From the NCBI RefSeq assembly GCF_020520285.1, contig NZ_CP084742.1, forward strand, positions 4,526,001 through 4,590,000: a stretch of 64,000 nucleotides of DNA, written 5' to 3'. Numbering within the stretch: position 1 is the first letter of the stretch; each line of letters starts with the position of its first letter. A program made the translations under genes and the position numbers. Shown piece after piece: positions 9,586-20,145 of the stretch. The notes beneath the pieces are model-generated. The model made no database searches. It was not told the origin of the DNA and worked only from the letters and a program-made list of their open reading frames with translations. This stretch comes from Pseudomonas sp. L5B5 (GTDB lineage: Bacteria; Pseudomonadota; Gammaproteobacteria; Pseudomonadales; Pseudomonadaceae).

Positions 9586-10698
9586 ATGAAGGCATTAGGT
9601 ATGAAGTTAGCTGGCAAGACCCTCCTCGCCATGTCCCTGATGGGCGTAATGGCGGCGGCAGTACAGGCGGACGACAAAGTGCTGCACGTCTACAACTGGT
9701 CCGACTACATCGCTGCGGACACCATCAAGAAGTTTGAAGCCGAATCGGGCATCAAGGTGGTCTACGACGTGTTCGACAGCAATGAAACCCTGGAAGCCAA
9801 GTTGCTGGCCGGCAAGTCCGGTTACGACGTGGTGGTGCCTTCCAACAACTTCCTGGCCAAGCAGATCAAGGCAGGCGTCTATCAGGAACTGGACAAGTCC
9901 AAGTTGCCGAACTGGAAGAACCTCAACGAATCGCTGCTCAAGGCGGTCTCGGTGAGCGACCCGGGCAACAAGCATGCCTTCCCTTACATGTGGGGTTCGA
10001 TCGGCATCGGTTTCAACGCCGAGAAGGTCAAGGCGGCACTGGGTGCCGACGCGCCGACCAATTCCTGGGACCTGCTGTTCAAGCCGGAAAACGCCGAGAA
10101 GTTGAAGTCCTGCGGCATCAGCTTCCTCGACTCGCCGACCGAGATGATTCCGGTGGCGCTGCATTACCTGGGGTACCCGACCGACAGCCAGGACAAGAAA
10201 CAGCTGGCTGAAGCCGAAGCCCTGTTCCTCAAGATCCGTCCTTCGATCGGCTACTTCCACTCCTCCAAGTACATCTCGGACCTGGCCAACGGCAACATCT
10301 GCGTGGCCGTGGGCTACTCGGGTGACATCTACCAGGCCAAGGCCCGTGCCGCCGAAGCTGGCGACAAGGTCAAGGTCAGCTACAACATTCCCAAGGAAGG
10401 TGCTGGCAGCTTCTACGACATGGTCGCCATTCCCAAGGATGCGGAAAACGTCGAGGGCGCCTACAAGTTCATGACCTTCCTGCAGAAGCCGGAGATCATG
10501 GCCGAGATCACCAACGCCGTGCGTTTCCCCAACGGCAACGCTGCCGCGACCGCCCTGGTCGATAAAGACATCACCAGCGACCCGGGTGTCTACCCGCCAG
10601 CCGAGGTCCAGGCCAAGCTGTACGCGATCGCCGATTTGCCGGCCGCGACCCAGCGCATCCTGACCCGCAGCTGGACCAAGATCAAATCCGGCAAGTAA
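9586..10698 (+). CDS. spuD: Periplasmic polyamine-binding protein (putrescine type by position)
   Basis: 370-aa PotF/PotD-family binding protein with a Sec signal peptide ([18 protein letters not shown], cleavage before DDKV). The mature start [11 protein letters not shown] is the family hallmark, and [15 protein letters not shown] and VGYSGDIY are shared with its paralog downstream. In P. aeruginosa SpuD prefers putrescine and SpuE spermidine; the assignment here rests on gene order only. Start 9586 has a GGAG site. It supplies substrate to SpuFGH. Confidence 0.92.
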   Translation: MKALGMKLAGKTLLAMSLMGVMAAAVQADDKVLHVYNWSDYIAADTIKKFEAESGIKVVYDVFDSNETLEAKLLAGKSGYDVVVPSNNFLAKQIKAGVYQELDKSKLPNWKNLNESLLKAVSVSDPGNKHAFPYMWGSIGIGFNAEKVKAALGADAPTNSWDLLFKPENAEKLKSCGISFLDSPTEMIPVALHYLGYPTDSQDKKQLAEAEALFLKIRPSIGYFHSSKYISDLANGNICVAVGYSGDIYQAKARAAEAGDKVKVSYNIPKEGAGSFYDMVAIPKDAENVEGAYKFMTFLQKPEIMAEITNAVRFPNGNAAATALVDKDITSDPGVYPPAEVQAKLYAIADLPAATQRILTRSWTKIKSGK

Positions 10699-10764
10699 GC
10701 CGATTTGCTGCATCACCTGTTGTCGTCGTCATGGCGAGGGCGGCAACAGGAAACAATTAAATGA

Positions 10765-11982
<1,218 letters not shown>

Positions 11983-12053
11983 TTCTACAGGCTCAAACTA
12001 TCCTGGACCCGTCCACCTGGGGCGGGCTGAAAATTTTGTTGGGAGTTTCGCAA

Positions 12054-13196
12054 ATGGCAGTTGCCTCCGGCGCCTATAAGAAAGCCCTCGAGGGCGATCA
12101 GACACCCAAGCAGGTGCTGGTCAAGATCGACCGGGTCACGAAGAAGTTCGACGAGACAGTTGCCGTGGACGATGTGTCCCTGGAAATCAAGAAAGGCGAG
12201 ATCTTCGCCCTGCTTGGCGGCTCCGGCTCGGGCAAATCCACCCTGCTGCGCATGCTCGCCGGCTTCGAGCGCCCAACGGAAGGGCGGATTTTCCTCGATG
12301 GCGTGGACATCACCGACATGCCGCCCTACGAGCGGCCGATCAACATGATGTTCCAGTCCTACGCCCTGTTCCCGCACATGACCGTGGCCCAGAACATTGC
12401 CTTCGGCCTCAAGCAGGACAAGATCCCGACGGCGGAGGTCGATGCCCGGGTGGCCGAAATGCTCAAGCTGGTACAGATGAGCCAGTACGCCAAGCGCAAG
12501 CCGCACCAGCTCTCCGGTGGCCAGCGCCAGCGCGTGGCCCTGGCCCGCTCCCTGGCCAAGCGGCCCAAGCTGCTGTTGCTGGACGAGCCCATGGGCGCCC
12601 TGGACAAGAAGCTGCGCTCGCAGATGCAGCTGGAGCTGGTGGAGATCATCGAGCGCGTGGGCGTGACCTGCGTGATGGTGACCCACGACCAGGAAGAGGC
12701 CATGACCATGGCCGAGCGCATCGCGATCATGCACCTGGGCTGGATCGCCCAGATCGGCAGCCCGATCGATATCTACGAGACCCCGGTCAGCCGCCTGGTC
12801 TGCGAGTTCATCGGCAACGTCAACATCTTCGAGGGCGAAGTGGTGGACGATGCCGAAGGGCACGCGCTGATCACCTGCAAGGATGTGGATCGCAACATCT
12901 ACGTGGGCCACGGCATCAGCACCTCGGTTCAGGACAAGTCGGTGACCTACGCCATCCGCCCGGAAAAACTCCTGGTGACCGCCGAGATGCCGAGCTGCGA
13001 GTACAACTGGTCCAGTGGCAAGGTCCACGACATCGCCTACCTGGGTGGCCACTCGGTGTTCTACGTCGAGTTGCCGAGCGGCAAGCTGGTGCAGTCCTTC
13101 GTCGCCAACGCCGAGCGTCGTGGTGCACGGCCGACCTGGGGCGACCAGGTCTACGTCTGGTGGGAAGACGACAGCGGCGTGGTACTGCGCTCATGA
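12054..13196 (+). CDS. spuF: Polyamine ABC transporter ATP-binding protein
   Basis: 380-aa PotA/PotG-type ATPase. Walker A GGSGSGKST is at residues 55-63; signature LSGGQRQR, Walker B LLLLDEP and switch VTHDQEEA follow. The C-terminal TOBE region spans roughly residues 280-380. ATG 12054 follows a GGGAG site. The stop overlaps the spuG start (ATGA), so the transporter subunits are coupled. Confidence 0.95.
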   Translation: MAVASGAYKKALEGDQTPKQVLVKIDRVTKKFDETVAVDDVSLEIKKGEIFALLGGSGSGKSTLLRMLAGFERPTEGRIFLDGVDITDMPPYERPINMMFQSYALFPHMTVAQNIAFGLKQDKIPTAEVDARVAEMLKLVQMSQYAKRKPHQLSGGQRQRVALARSLAKRPKLLLLDEPMGALDKKLRSQMQLELVEIIERVGVTCVMVTHDQEEAMTMAERIAIMHLGWIAQIGSPIDIYETPVSRLVCEFIGNVNIFEGEVVDDAEGHALITCKDVDRNIYVGHGISTSVQDKSVTYAIRPEKLLVTAEMPSCEYNWSSGKVHDIAYLGGHSVFYVELPSGKLVQSFVANAERRGARPTWGDQVYVWWEDDSGVVLRS

Positions 13197-14113
13197 ACAT
13201 GCGAAAGCTCAAGCGTCGACTCGACCGGATCATCCCCGGAGGCCGCCAGCTGGTCATCGGGATCCCGTTCATCTGGCTGTTCCTGTTCTTCATGCTGCCG
13301 TTCTTCATCGTCCTGAAGATCAGCTTCGCCGAAGCGGACGTGGCCATTCCGCCGTACACCGAGATCTACAGCTACGTCGACCAGAAGCTCCAGGTACTGC
13401 TCAACCTGGGCAACTACGCGATGCTGGGGGACGACGAGCTGTACATCGCGGCCTACCTCGGCTCGCTGAAGATGGCTTTCATCAGCACCATCCTCTGCCT
13501 GCTGATCGGCTACCCGATGGCCTATGCCATCGCCAGTGCCCGCAAGGAAATGCAGACCGTGCTGGTGCTGCTGATCATGATGCCGACCTGGACCGCGATC
13601 CTGATCCGCGTCTATGCCTGGATGGGCATCCTCAGCAACAACGGCCTGCTTAACGGCTTCCTGATGTCCATGGGCTGGATCAGCGAACCGCTGCAGATCC
13701 TCAACACCAACATCGCGGTGTACATCGGCGTGGTCTATTCGTACCTGCCGTTCATGGTGCTGCCGCTGTACGCCAACCTGGTCAAGCACGACCTGAGCCT
13801 GCTGGAGGCTGCCGCCGACCTCGGGTCGGGCACGTTCAACAGCTTCTGGCGCATCACCGTGCCGCTGTCCAAGAACGGCATCATTGCCGGCTGCATGCTG
13901 GTGTTCATCCCGGTGGTCGGCGAGTTCGTGATTCCCGAACTGCTGGGTGGCCCGGAAACCCTGATGATCGGCAAGGTGCTGTGGCAGGAGTTCTTCAACA
14001 ACCGCGACTGGCCGGTGGCCTCGGCCCTGGCGGTGGTGATGCTGGCGATCCTGATCGTGCCGATCATCCTGTTCAACCGTAGCCAGGCCAAAGAAATGGA
14101 GGCCAAGGAATGA
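13193..14113 (+). CDS. spuG: Polyamine ABC transporter permease
   Basis: 306-aa inner-membrane permease (PotB/PotH type) with about six transmembrane segments. The EAA loop LLEAAADLGSGTFNSFWR contacts SpuF. ATG 13193 overlaps the spuF stop; a second ATG two codons later (13199) is an alternative start. The stop overlaps spuH (ATGA). Imports putrescine/spermidine with SpuH. Confidence 0.94.
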   Translation: MNMRKLKRRLDRIIPGGRQLVIGIPFIWLFLFFMLPFFIVLKISFAEADVAIPPYTEIYSYVDQKLQVLLNLGNYAMLGDDELYIAAYLGSLKMAFISTILCLLIGYPMAYAIASARKEMQTVLVLLIMMPTWTAILIRVYAWMGILSNNGLLNGFLMSMGWISEPLQILNTNIAVYIGVVYSYLPFMVLPLYANLVKHDLSLLEAAADLGSGTFNSFWRITVPLSKNGIIAGCMLVFIPVVGEFVIPELLGGPETLMIGKVLWQEFFNNRDWPVASALAVVMLAILIVPIILFNRSQAKEMEAKE

Positions 14114-15000
14114 AGCGCTTCAGTTTCTCCAACCTGATGCTGGTGCTCGGCCTGGTGTTCATCTACCTGCCGATGCTGATCCTGGTGATCTACTCGTTCA
14201 ACGCCTCGCGGCTGGTGACGGTCTGGGGCGGCTGGTCGATCAGCTGGTACGTCGGCCTGCTGGACAACACCCAGCTGATGGGCTCGGTGCTGCGCTCCCT
14301 GGAGATCGCCTGCTACACCGCCGTGGCGGCAGTGGCCTTGGGCACCCTGGCGGCGTTCGTCATGACCCGGATCAGCCGCTTCAAGGGCCGTACCCTGTTC
14401 GGTGGCCTGGTCACCGCGCCGCTGGTGATGCCCGAAGTGATCACCGGCCTGTCGCTGTTGCTGCTGTTCGTCGCCATGGCCCAGGCCATCGGCTGGCCTC
14501 AGGAGCGGGGCATCGTGACTATCTGGATCGCCCACACCACGTTCTGCGCGGCCTATGTGGCCGTGGTGGTGTCGGCGCGCCTGCGCGAGCTGGACCTGTC
14601 CATCGAGGAAGCGGCCATGGACCTGGGCGCCAGGCCATTCAAGGTGTTCTTCCTGATCACCATCCCGATGATCGCGCCGTCCCTGGCGGCGGGCGGCATG
14701 ATGTCGTTCGCCCTGTCGCTGGACGACCTGGTGCTGGCCAGCTTCGTCTCCGGCCCGGGCTCCACCACCTTGCCGATGGAAGTGTTCTCGGCGGTGCGCC
14801 TGGGGGTCAAGCCGGAGATCAACGCGGTGGCCAGCCTGATCCTGCTGGCGGTGTCGCTGGTGACGTTCCTGGTCTGGTACTTCAGCCGGCGTGCCGAGGA
14901 AGCCCGCAAGCGGGCGATCCAGCAGGCCATCGAGGAAAGCGCCGCCGACTTCTGGAAACAGCCGGACGTGCGCCGGGCCCAGGCACCGGAAGCCGTTTAA
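14110..15000 (+). CDS. spuH: Polyamine ABC transporter permease
   Basis: 296-aa PotC/PotI-type permease and partner of SpuG. The EAA loop reads EEAAMDLGARPFKVFF, and the typical LVTAPLVMPEVITG segment precedes it. About six transmembrane helices, then a charged C-terminal tail (RRAEEARKRAIQQ). Last gene of the spu operon, closed by a strong hairpin. Confidence 0.94.
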   Translation: MKRFSFSNLMLVLGLVFIYLPMLILVIYSFNASRLVTVWGGWSISWYVGLLDNTQLMGSVLRSLEIACYTAVAAVALGTLAAFVMTRISRFKGRTLFGGLVTAPLVMPEVITGLSLLLLFVAMAQAIGWPQERGIVTIWIAHTTFCAAYVAVVVSARLRELDLSIEEAAMDLGARPFKVFFLITIPMIAPSLAAGGMMSFALSLDDLVLASFVSGPGSTTLPMEVFSAVRLGVKPEINAVASLILLAVSLVTFLVWYFSRRAEEARKRAIQQAIEESAADFWKQPDVRRAQAPEAV

Positions 15001-15017
15001 GCCCCTTGCTGCGCCAT

Positions 15018-15050
15018 GACAACGCCCCTGGAAAGGGGCGTTGTCGTTTC
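15018..15050 (+). terminator. Terminator of the spu operon
   Basis: An 11-bp perfect stem (GACAACGCCCC with GGGGCGTTGTC) around a 6-nt loop, followed by GTTTC, begins 17 bp after the spuH stop. Confidence 0.8.
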
Positions 15051-15096
15051 TGTAGTAGCTGCCGCAGACCGCTCAGTACACGTGCTCTTCAGTCAT

Positions 15097-15738
15097 TCAA
15101 GAGACCCAGGGCGAGCGGCGAATCACCTCGACGAAGTTCATCGGCTCGAAGCCCGGCTGCTGGTCGGCCAGGACATCGGTCTTGACGTTGCCGAAGGTGG
15201 TCTGCGGGCGATGGCGCAGGCCATCGGCGAATGCGCATAGGATGCACTCCTTGAATCCTTCGCCCCGAGGGTGGGCGTGGACCACGGCTTCGCGCTGGGC
15301 GGCCGGGAATGCCGCGTAGTCGATGCCCAGTACGTCCATTTCGACCCCGGCGGTGACCAGGGCCACGGTGGGGCGCAGGTGCTGGGGGATGCCGGGGGTG
15401 GTGTGCAGGGCGATGGACAGCCAGACCTGCTCGATATCGTCGTCGCTCAGGCCGTGGGGCTTGAGAAAGTCCCTGGCGGCATTGGCGCCGTCGACCTCGA
15501 AGCGCTGGTCGTCGCTGCGGTGACCGGGCACCAGGCCCAGGTCGTGGAACATGGCGCCGACGTACAGCAGCTGCGGGTCGTAGTCCAGCTGGCGCCGCTC
15601 GCCGCTCAGGGCGCCGAACAGGAACACCCGGCGCGAATGGTGGTACAGCAGGTCGGATTCGATATCGCGGATATAGTCGGTGGTGGCCCGGGCCAGGGTA
15701 CTGTCGGGAATCCTGATCCCGGCGATGGTGGAAGTCAT
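15097..15738 (-). CDS. HD-domain protein (metal-dependent phosphohydrolase superfamily)
   Basis: 213-aa single HD domain. Likely metal ligands: His in LLYHHSRRVFLFG, the HD pair in GAMFHDLGLVPGH, and a distal Asp. The family includes nucleotide phosphohydrolases and cyanamide hydratase-like enzymes; the substrate cannot be told here. ATG 15738 has GAGGACAG upstream on the minus strand; a longer frame to 15849 lacks support. It sits convergent with the spu terminator and divergent from the AraC-type regulator. Confidence 0.8.
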   Translation of the reverse strand: MTSTIAGIRIPDSTLARATTDYIRDIESDLLYHHSRRVFLFGALSGERRQLDYDPQLLYVGAMFHDLGLVPGHRSDDQRFEVDGANAARDFLKPHGLSDDDIEQVWLSIALHTTPGIPQHLRPTVALVTAGVEMDVLGIDYAAFPAAQREAVVHAHPRGEGFKECILCAFADGLRHRPQTTFGNVKTDVLADQQPGFEPMNFVEVIRRSPWVS

Positions 15739-15942
15739 GGGGCTGTCCTCTTGGCAAGCGCCGTGCTGGCGCTGGAGTCGAAAGTCTGTGCCTGGACCAC
15801 ACGGTGAACAATCGGTGCGGGGTTGCGATCGCGGCCAACCTGGAGGCATTTACGGCCATCGGCTTTTGCGCCGGGGGGCTGGTTGCGACAATCCCCGGAC
15901 AGGCAAACTGGCCTGCCCAGCTCATAGAAGGCGGTGTGCCCC

Positions 15943-16911
15943 ATGGCCAGATCCATTGCCATCCTGGTGTTTCCGGGTGTCCAGGCCCTCGATGTGACGG
16001 GCCCCATGGATGTGTTTTGCGAAGCCAACCGCTTCCTTCCCGTCCAGGCCCATTACCAGCTGGAGGTGATCGGACTGCAGGCCGGCGCGCAGGTCTGCTC
16101 CAATGGCCTGGTGCTGCAGGCCGGACGCTCCTTCGAGGCAGCCCTGGAGCCCTTTGACTTGCTGCTGGTGGCGGGCGGGCCGCAGGTGCCCGGCAGCGAC
16201 TTTGGCGCGGCCTTCTACGCCTGGCTGCGCACGGCCTGTGCCCGGGCCGCAGGTTTCGGTTCGATCTGCAACGGTGCGTTCATCCTGGCCCGGGCCGGGT
16301 TGCTGGAGGGGCGCACGGTGACCACTCACTGGAGTGATGCACCGGCGCTGGCAGCCTTGTACCCCTCGACCCGGGTCGAGGCCGATCGCCTCTATGTCCA
16401 GGATGACAGGCTGTTCACTTCGGCCGGAGTCAGCGCCGGCATCGATCTGTCGTTGTACCTGCTGGCCCAGGAGCAGGGCGCAAAGGTCGCTTTGGATGTG
16501 GCCAAGCGCCTGGTGGTGTTCACCCAGCGTGCCGGTGGCCAGTCGCAGTTCAGCCCGTTCCTGCTGCCCCAGGGCGATGCCACCTCCATCGTGGCTCAGG
16601 TCCAGCAGTATGTGCTGGATCACTTGCAAGGCGACCTGGGCATCGCCGAGCTGGCCCGGGCGGCGAACATGAGTCCGCGCAACTTTTCCCGGGTATTCCT
16701 GCGCGAGGCCGGGGTGACCCCCGGGGAATTTGTCGAGCGGGCACGGGTGGATGCGGTCCGGGCGCTGCTGGAGCGCTCCCGGGAGCCGCTCAAGACCCTG
16801 GCCTACCGCTGCGGCTTTCGTGATGCCCAGCACCTGCGCAGCGTATTCAAGCGCCGGCTTGGGCTGACTGCGCAACAGTTTCGCGCGAACTTCGCCCCTC
16901 CTGCCCCGTAG
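15943..16911 (+). CDS. GlxA family AraC-type transcriptional regulator
   Basis: 322-aa regulator with an N-terminal DJ-1/PfpI-like domain (residues ~1-180; ILVFPGVQALDVTGPMDVF, then GSICNGAFILARAGLL holding the elbow Cys) and a C-terminal AraC DNA-binding domain (ELARAANMSPRNFSRVF and YRCGFRDAQHLRSVFKRR). GlxA-type regulators often control amine or nitrogen-compound catabolism. ATG 15943 preferred (AAGGCGG upstream) over GTG 15934. The divergent HD protein gene is the nearest candidate target. Confidence 0.88.
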   Translation: MARSIAILVFPGVQALDVTGPMDVFCEANRFLPVQAHYQLEVIGLQAGAQVCSNGLVLQAGRSFEAALEPFDLLLVAGGPQVPGSDFGAAFYAWLRTACARAAGFGSICNGAFILARAGLLEGRTVTTHWSDAPALAALYPSTRVEADRLYVQDDRLFTSAGVSAGIDLSLYLLAQEQGAKVALDVAKRLVVFTQRAGGQSQFSPFLLPQGDATSIVAQVQQYVLDHLQGDLGIAELARAANMSPRNFSRVFLREAGVTPGEFVERARVDAVRALLERSREPLKTLAYRCGFRDAQHLRSVFKRRLGLTAQQFRANFAPPAP

Positions 16912-16937
16912 TCGCTGCCGACCACGGGAGGGAGGCA

Positions 16938-19346
16938 TCAGGGGCGGCGGGCGGGCAGCAGCTTCAGGGTTGCACGAGTATTGGCAGTGACTTCCTCTTC
17001 ACTGAAGTGCGCCTGCTGGTAGACCCCTTCGATGTAGGCTTCGGCTTGGTCGTCATAGTGCTTGTCGAACAGCACGCCGCTCTGGCCCACCGGGTTGATG
17101 GTCAGGCTGTGGGCCGGGTCGGCGAAGTCGATGATGCGCCGGGTCGACGGGCCATAGACCACCGACCAGGGCGCCGGGCCGATCTTGCTGGTGAGGTTGT
17201 TGGGCACTTCATGGCTGCCGGGCGCCTCCAGCGGACCCACATTGAACAGGTGATCCAGGGGTTTTTGCATGCCCAGGGGATGGCCGTGGGTCAAGGTGTG
17301 GGCAGTGCCCCACCGCCACTGCGCCGGGTCCGCTCCGAGGGTGCGCTTGAGGTGATCGATGCTGGCGCGCCAGGCCCGGTTCACCGTATCGGCACGGCTT
17401 TCACGCTGGGGCGTGGTGCGGTCGTCCCACCAGGGTGAGTCGGGGTCCGCCGCCAGGCGTGGCAGGGCGGCATCCACCACCCGGGCCTGGATCAGTGCAT
17501 CGAAATAGGCATCACCGAGTTTTTCACGGAAGGCGGCCTGGGCCAGTTCGAACAGGAACTGGTTGAACAGGGTGGCGCTGGTGGACTCCAGCGGGTAGTC
17601 ACCCTGCCACTGGGCCAGTTGCTCCACCAGCTTGAGCTCCTCGGGGGTGCGCACCACCTCCCGCAGGACGGGCAACAACGGTGCCAGCAGGCGCGGGCCA
17701 TAGGCGGTGGTGGTGCCCAGCTGTAGCTTCTGGGTGTTCTCAAGGTCCCATTTCACCGCCTTGTCGCTGAGCTGGCGATCCAACTGCTGGCCGCGGTCTG
17801 CCAGGTTGTAGTAACCGGGAATCTCCATGCCGGTGGGCGAGACGGGCTGGAAGTTGGCCGAGACGATGTAGCCGCGCGCCGGGTTCTCTTCTTGGGGGTT
17901 GGCGCTGAAGGGATAGAAACCGTCCTTGTCCGCGAGGGCAGTGCTGCCGTCGAGGATGAAGGCTGGCTGGGCTCCGGCCGGCCGCTTGGGCAGCAGCGCT
18001 GCGGCCCACCAGCCAATGTCGCCCTTGGCGTTGGCCCAGACGAGGTTGAGTCCGGGGGCATGGATCTTGGCCGCAGCCGCCCGGACCTTGGCCAGGGTGT
18101 CGGCGCGGTTGAGCTGGTAGAACCCGTCGAGGATCGGGTTGGGGGTCTCCAGGAATCCCCACCACATGGCGATTGGGGCCTTGCCGACGGTGCTGCCGAG
18201 CATGTCGTTGATGATCGGGCCGTGGGGCGACTGGCGCAGGGTCAGGGTTACCGGTGCCTGACCCTTGACGGCAATCTGTTGCTCGCTGCTGATCAGGTCG
18301 ACCCATTTGTCGCGGAACCATACCTGGTTGGGGTTATCCGGGTTGAGCTTCTCGGCGATCAGGTCGAGATCGTCGTTCTGGAACATGGTCAGGCTCCAGC
18401 CGAAGTCCAGGTTGTGGCCCAGGAAGGCGAACGGCACGAGGGCCTGATGGTGGCCGTAGAGCTCGAAGCCTGGCGCCGACAGCTGCGCCTCGTACCACAC
18501 TGCCGGCAGTGAGTAGCGGATGTGCGGATCGCCGGCCAGCAGCGGGCGTCCACTCTTGGTCCGGCTGCCGGACACGGCCCAGGCATTGCTACCCTCGAAC
18601 TGCGGCAAGCCTGCCTCGGCCAGTGCCTGCTGGCTCAAGTGGGCGATCTGCCCCAGGTCTTGCCAGTCGATGGCGGCCAGGGGCTGGGAAGGCTGCGACC
18701 GGTCCTTGGCCAGCACGCCCTTGGGCTGCCAGTCCAGGTCGAACACCTTCAGGTAGTCATTGCCCAGTTGGTCGCGGATATAGGTCAGCAGCGGCTCGGT
18801 ACGGAAGGCCATGGCGAAGCTGTAGGCCATGAAACCGGCAACGCTGACCGTGTCTTCGGCGGTGAACGGGCGTTTTTCGATGCCCAGCATGTCGAACTCC
18901 ATGGGCCGGGCATGGCTGTCCTGATACTGGTTGATGCCGTCCAGATAGGCTTCCAGGGCCTTCCAGGCCGGGGACTGGCGGTCCAGCGTGGCAACATAGC
19001 TGTCGGCCCGCTCGCGGATGCGCAGGCTGCGGAACAGCTTGTCGGTGTCCACCAGCTTGGGCCCCAGGACCTCGGCCAGTTCGCCGCGGGCCAGGCGTCG
19101 CAGCACTTCCATCTGGAACAGCCGGTCCTGGGCATGCACGTAGCCCAGGGTGCGATACAGGTCGGTTTCGTTTTCCGCACGGATGTGCGGTACGCCGCGT
19201 TCGTCGTAGCGCACCGTGGCCGAGCCCTGCAGGCCGCTGAGTTGCACCTGGCCCTGACGCATCGGCTGCTTGCTGTACAGATACCCGCCAAGGCCCGCCA
19301 GCAGGGCGAGGATCAACACGGCGACGATGATCAGGCTGCGTTTCAT
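16938..19346 (-). CDS. hacB: Penicillin acylase family protein, probable acyl-homoserine lactone acylase
   Basis: 802-aa Ntn-hydrolase precursor. An N-terminal signal/anchor is visible (residues 4-23). The alpha chain and linker are followed by Gly252-Ser253 in QFEGSNAWAVSG, where autocleavage should expose Ser253 as nucleophile. AGDPHIRYSLPAVWYEAQL and HGPIINDMLG are further acylase landmarks. In P. aeruginosa the gene next to spuH (PA0305, HacB) degrades medium and long-chain AHLs, and this gene has the same position. Substrate range here is inferred. Start 19346 has AAGGAG. Confidence 0.85.
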   Translation of the reverse strand: MKRSLIIVAVLILALLAGLGGYLYSKQPMRQGQVQLSGLQGSATVRYDERGVPHIRAENETDLYRTLGYVHAQDRLFQMEVLRRLARGELAEVLGPKLVDTDKLFRSLRIRERADSYVATLDRQSPAWKALEAYLDGINQYQDSHARPMEFDMLGIEKRPFTAEDTVSVAGFMAYSFAMAFRTEPLLTYIRDQLGNDYLKVFDLDWQPKGVLAKDRSQPSQPLAAIDWQDLGQIAHLSQQALAEAGLPQFEGSNAWAVSGSRTKSGRPLLAGDPHIRYSLPAVWYEAQLSAPGFELYGHHQALVPFAFLGHNLDFGWSLTMFQNDDLDLIAEKLNPDNPNQVWFRDKWVDLISSEQQIAVKGQAPVTLTLRQSPHGPIINDMLGSTVGKAPIAMWWGFLETPNPILDGFYQLNRADTLAKVRAAAAKIHAPGLNLVWANAKGDIGWWAAALLPKRPAGAQPAFILDGSTALADKDGFYPFSANPQEENPARGYIVSANFQPVSPTGMEIPGYYNLADRGQQLDRQLSDKAVKWDLENTQKLQLGTTTAYGPRLLAPLLPVLREVVRTPEELKLVEQLAQWQGDYPLESTSATLFNQFLFELAQAAFREKLGDAYFDALIQARVVDAALPRLAADPDSPWWDDRTTPQRESRADTVNRAWRASIDHLKRTLGADPAQWRWGTAHTLTHGHPLGMQKPLDHLFNVGPLEAPGSHEVPNNLTSKIGPAPWSVVYGPSTRRIIDFADPAHSLTINPVGQSGVLFDKHYDDQAEAYIEGVYQQAHFSEEEVTANTRATLKLLPARRP

Positions 19347-19441
19347 GCGGGCTCCTTGCTGCTGTTGTGTTCAATGCCGCCCCGGAAGAGCAGCAGACAT
19401 GTAACACATCTGGCAGACCCTGCGCAGGAGGCAGTCCTTGA

Positions 19442-20035
19442 TTAGTCGCGAATGCCTTGGTCGGTGCTGCTGGTCCAGGGGCAGTAGCAGCCCACCGCCA
19501 GGGTATGTGTGGCGCTGACCGCGCGGTCTTCCTGCAAGGCCTGGAGAATGGGCTCGATGAAACTGTTGCTGGCGTTGCAGGTCAGGCCTTCGCTGTAGGG
19601 ACCGAAGTAGGCCAGTCGGCCATTGCGGTCCCAGATGGCCACGGCGGGGCTGGCGGGGATCTGGTCGGCGCCTGGCAGGTGTTCCAGGGGCTTGAGGCGT
19701 TCCAGGGTGGCTGGCAGCTGGCCGTGGCTGCCGGCTCTTTGCACCGAATAGAATTCCACGCCTCGCGGCCCGTAGGTTTCGATCAGCTCGGCCAGGTGCT
19801 GCTGGTTGCCGACGTTGCAGGGGCAGGCCGGGTCCCAGAAGTGCACCAGGCGGATCGCTCCGGGGCCAGCCAGTTTGGCGGGCAGTTGCAGGGGGTCGCC
19901 GGAAAACATCGCCGTGTGCTCGCTGAAGGCGCGCAGGTAGCGGCCCTGGAACCAGTCGTAGGCACTCCACAGCACCACGGCGCAGATCAGGACGAGCAGG
20001 CTGGCGAGCAGGGTTGTGCGGTAGGGCTTGCGCAT
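19442..20035 (-). CDS. Membrane-anchored thioredoxin-like protein (DUF6436-type)
   Basis: 197-aa protein with one N-terminal transmembrane helix (about residues 8-25) and a periplasmic thioredoxin-like domain. Instead of CxxC, a Cys-Pro-Cys pair (C71, C73) lies in FWDPACPCNVG, and a second Cys-x-Cys (C183, C185) is near the C-terminus in VGCYCPW. PASPAVAIWDRNGRLAYFGP resembles the cis-Pro region of TlpA/AhpC-like proteins. Function unknown: disulfide handling or metal delivery are options. Start 20035 gives the signal anchor; longer frames upstream are not credible. Confidence 0.75.
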   Translation of the reverse strand: MRKPYRTTLLASLLVLICAVVLWSAYDWFQGRYLRAFSEHTAMFSGDPLQLPAKLAGPGAIRLVHFWDPACPCNVGNQQHLAELIETYGPRGVEFYSVQRAGSHGQLPATLERLKPLEHLPGADQIPASPAVAIWDRNGRLAYFGPYSEGLTCNASNSFIEPILQALQEDRAVSATHTLAVGCYCPWTSSTDQGIRD

Positions 20036-20145
20036 GCAGAGAGGTCCTCGAAGGTCGCGTAGCTTGCCATGCTTGTCGCGACAGATGAATATCGCAGGCT
20101 CATAAAGCCCGTTTTGCCCCTGGCATTCCCGTTTTGGAAACATCC

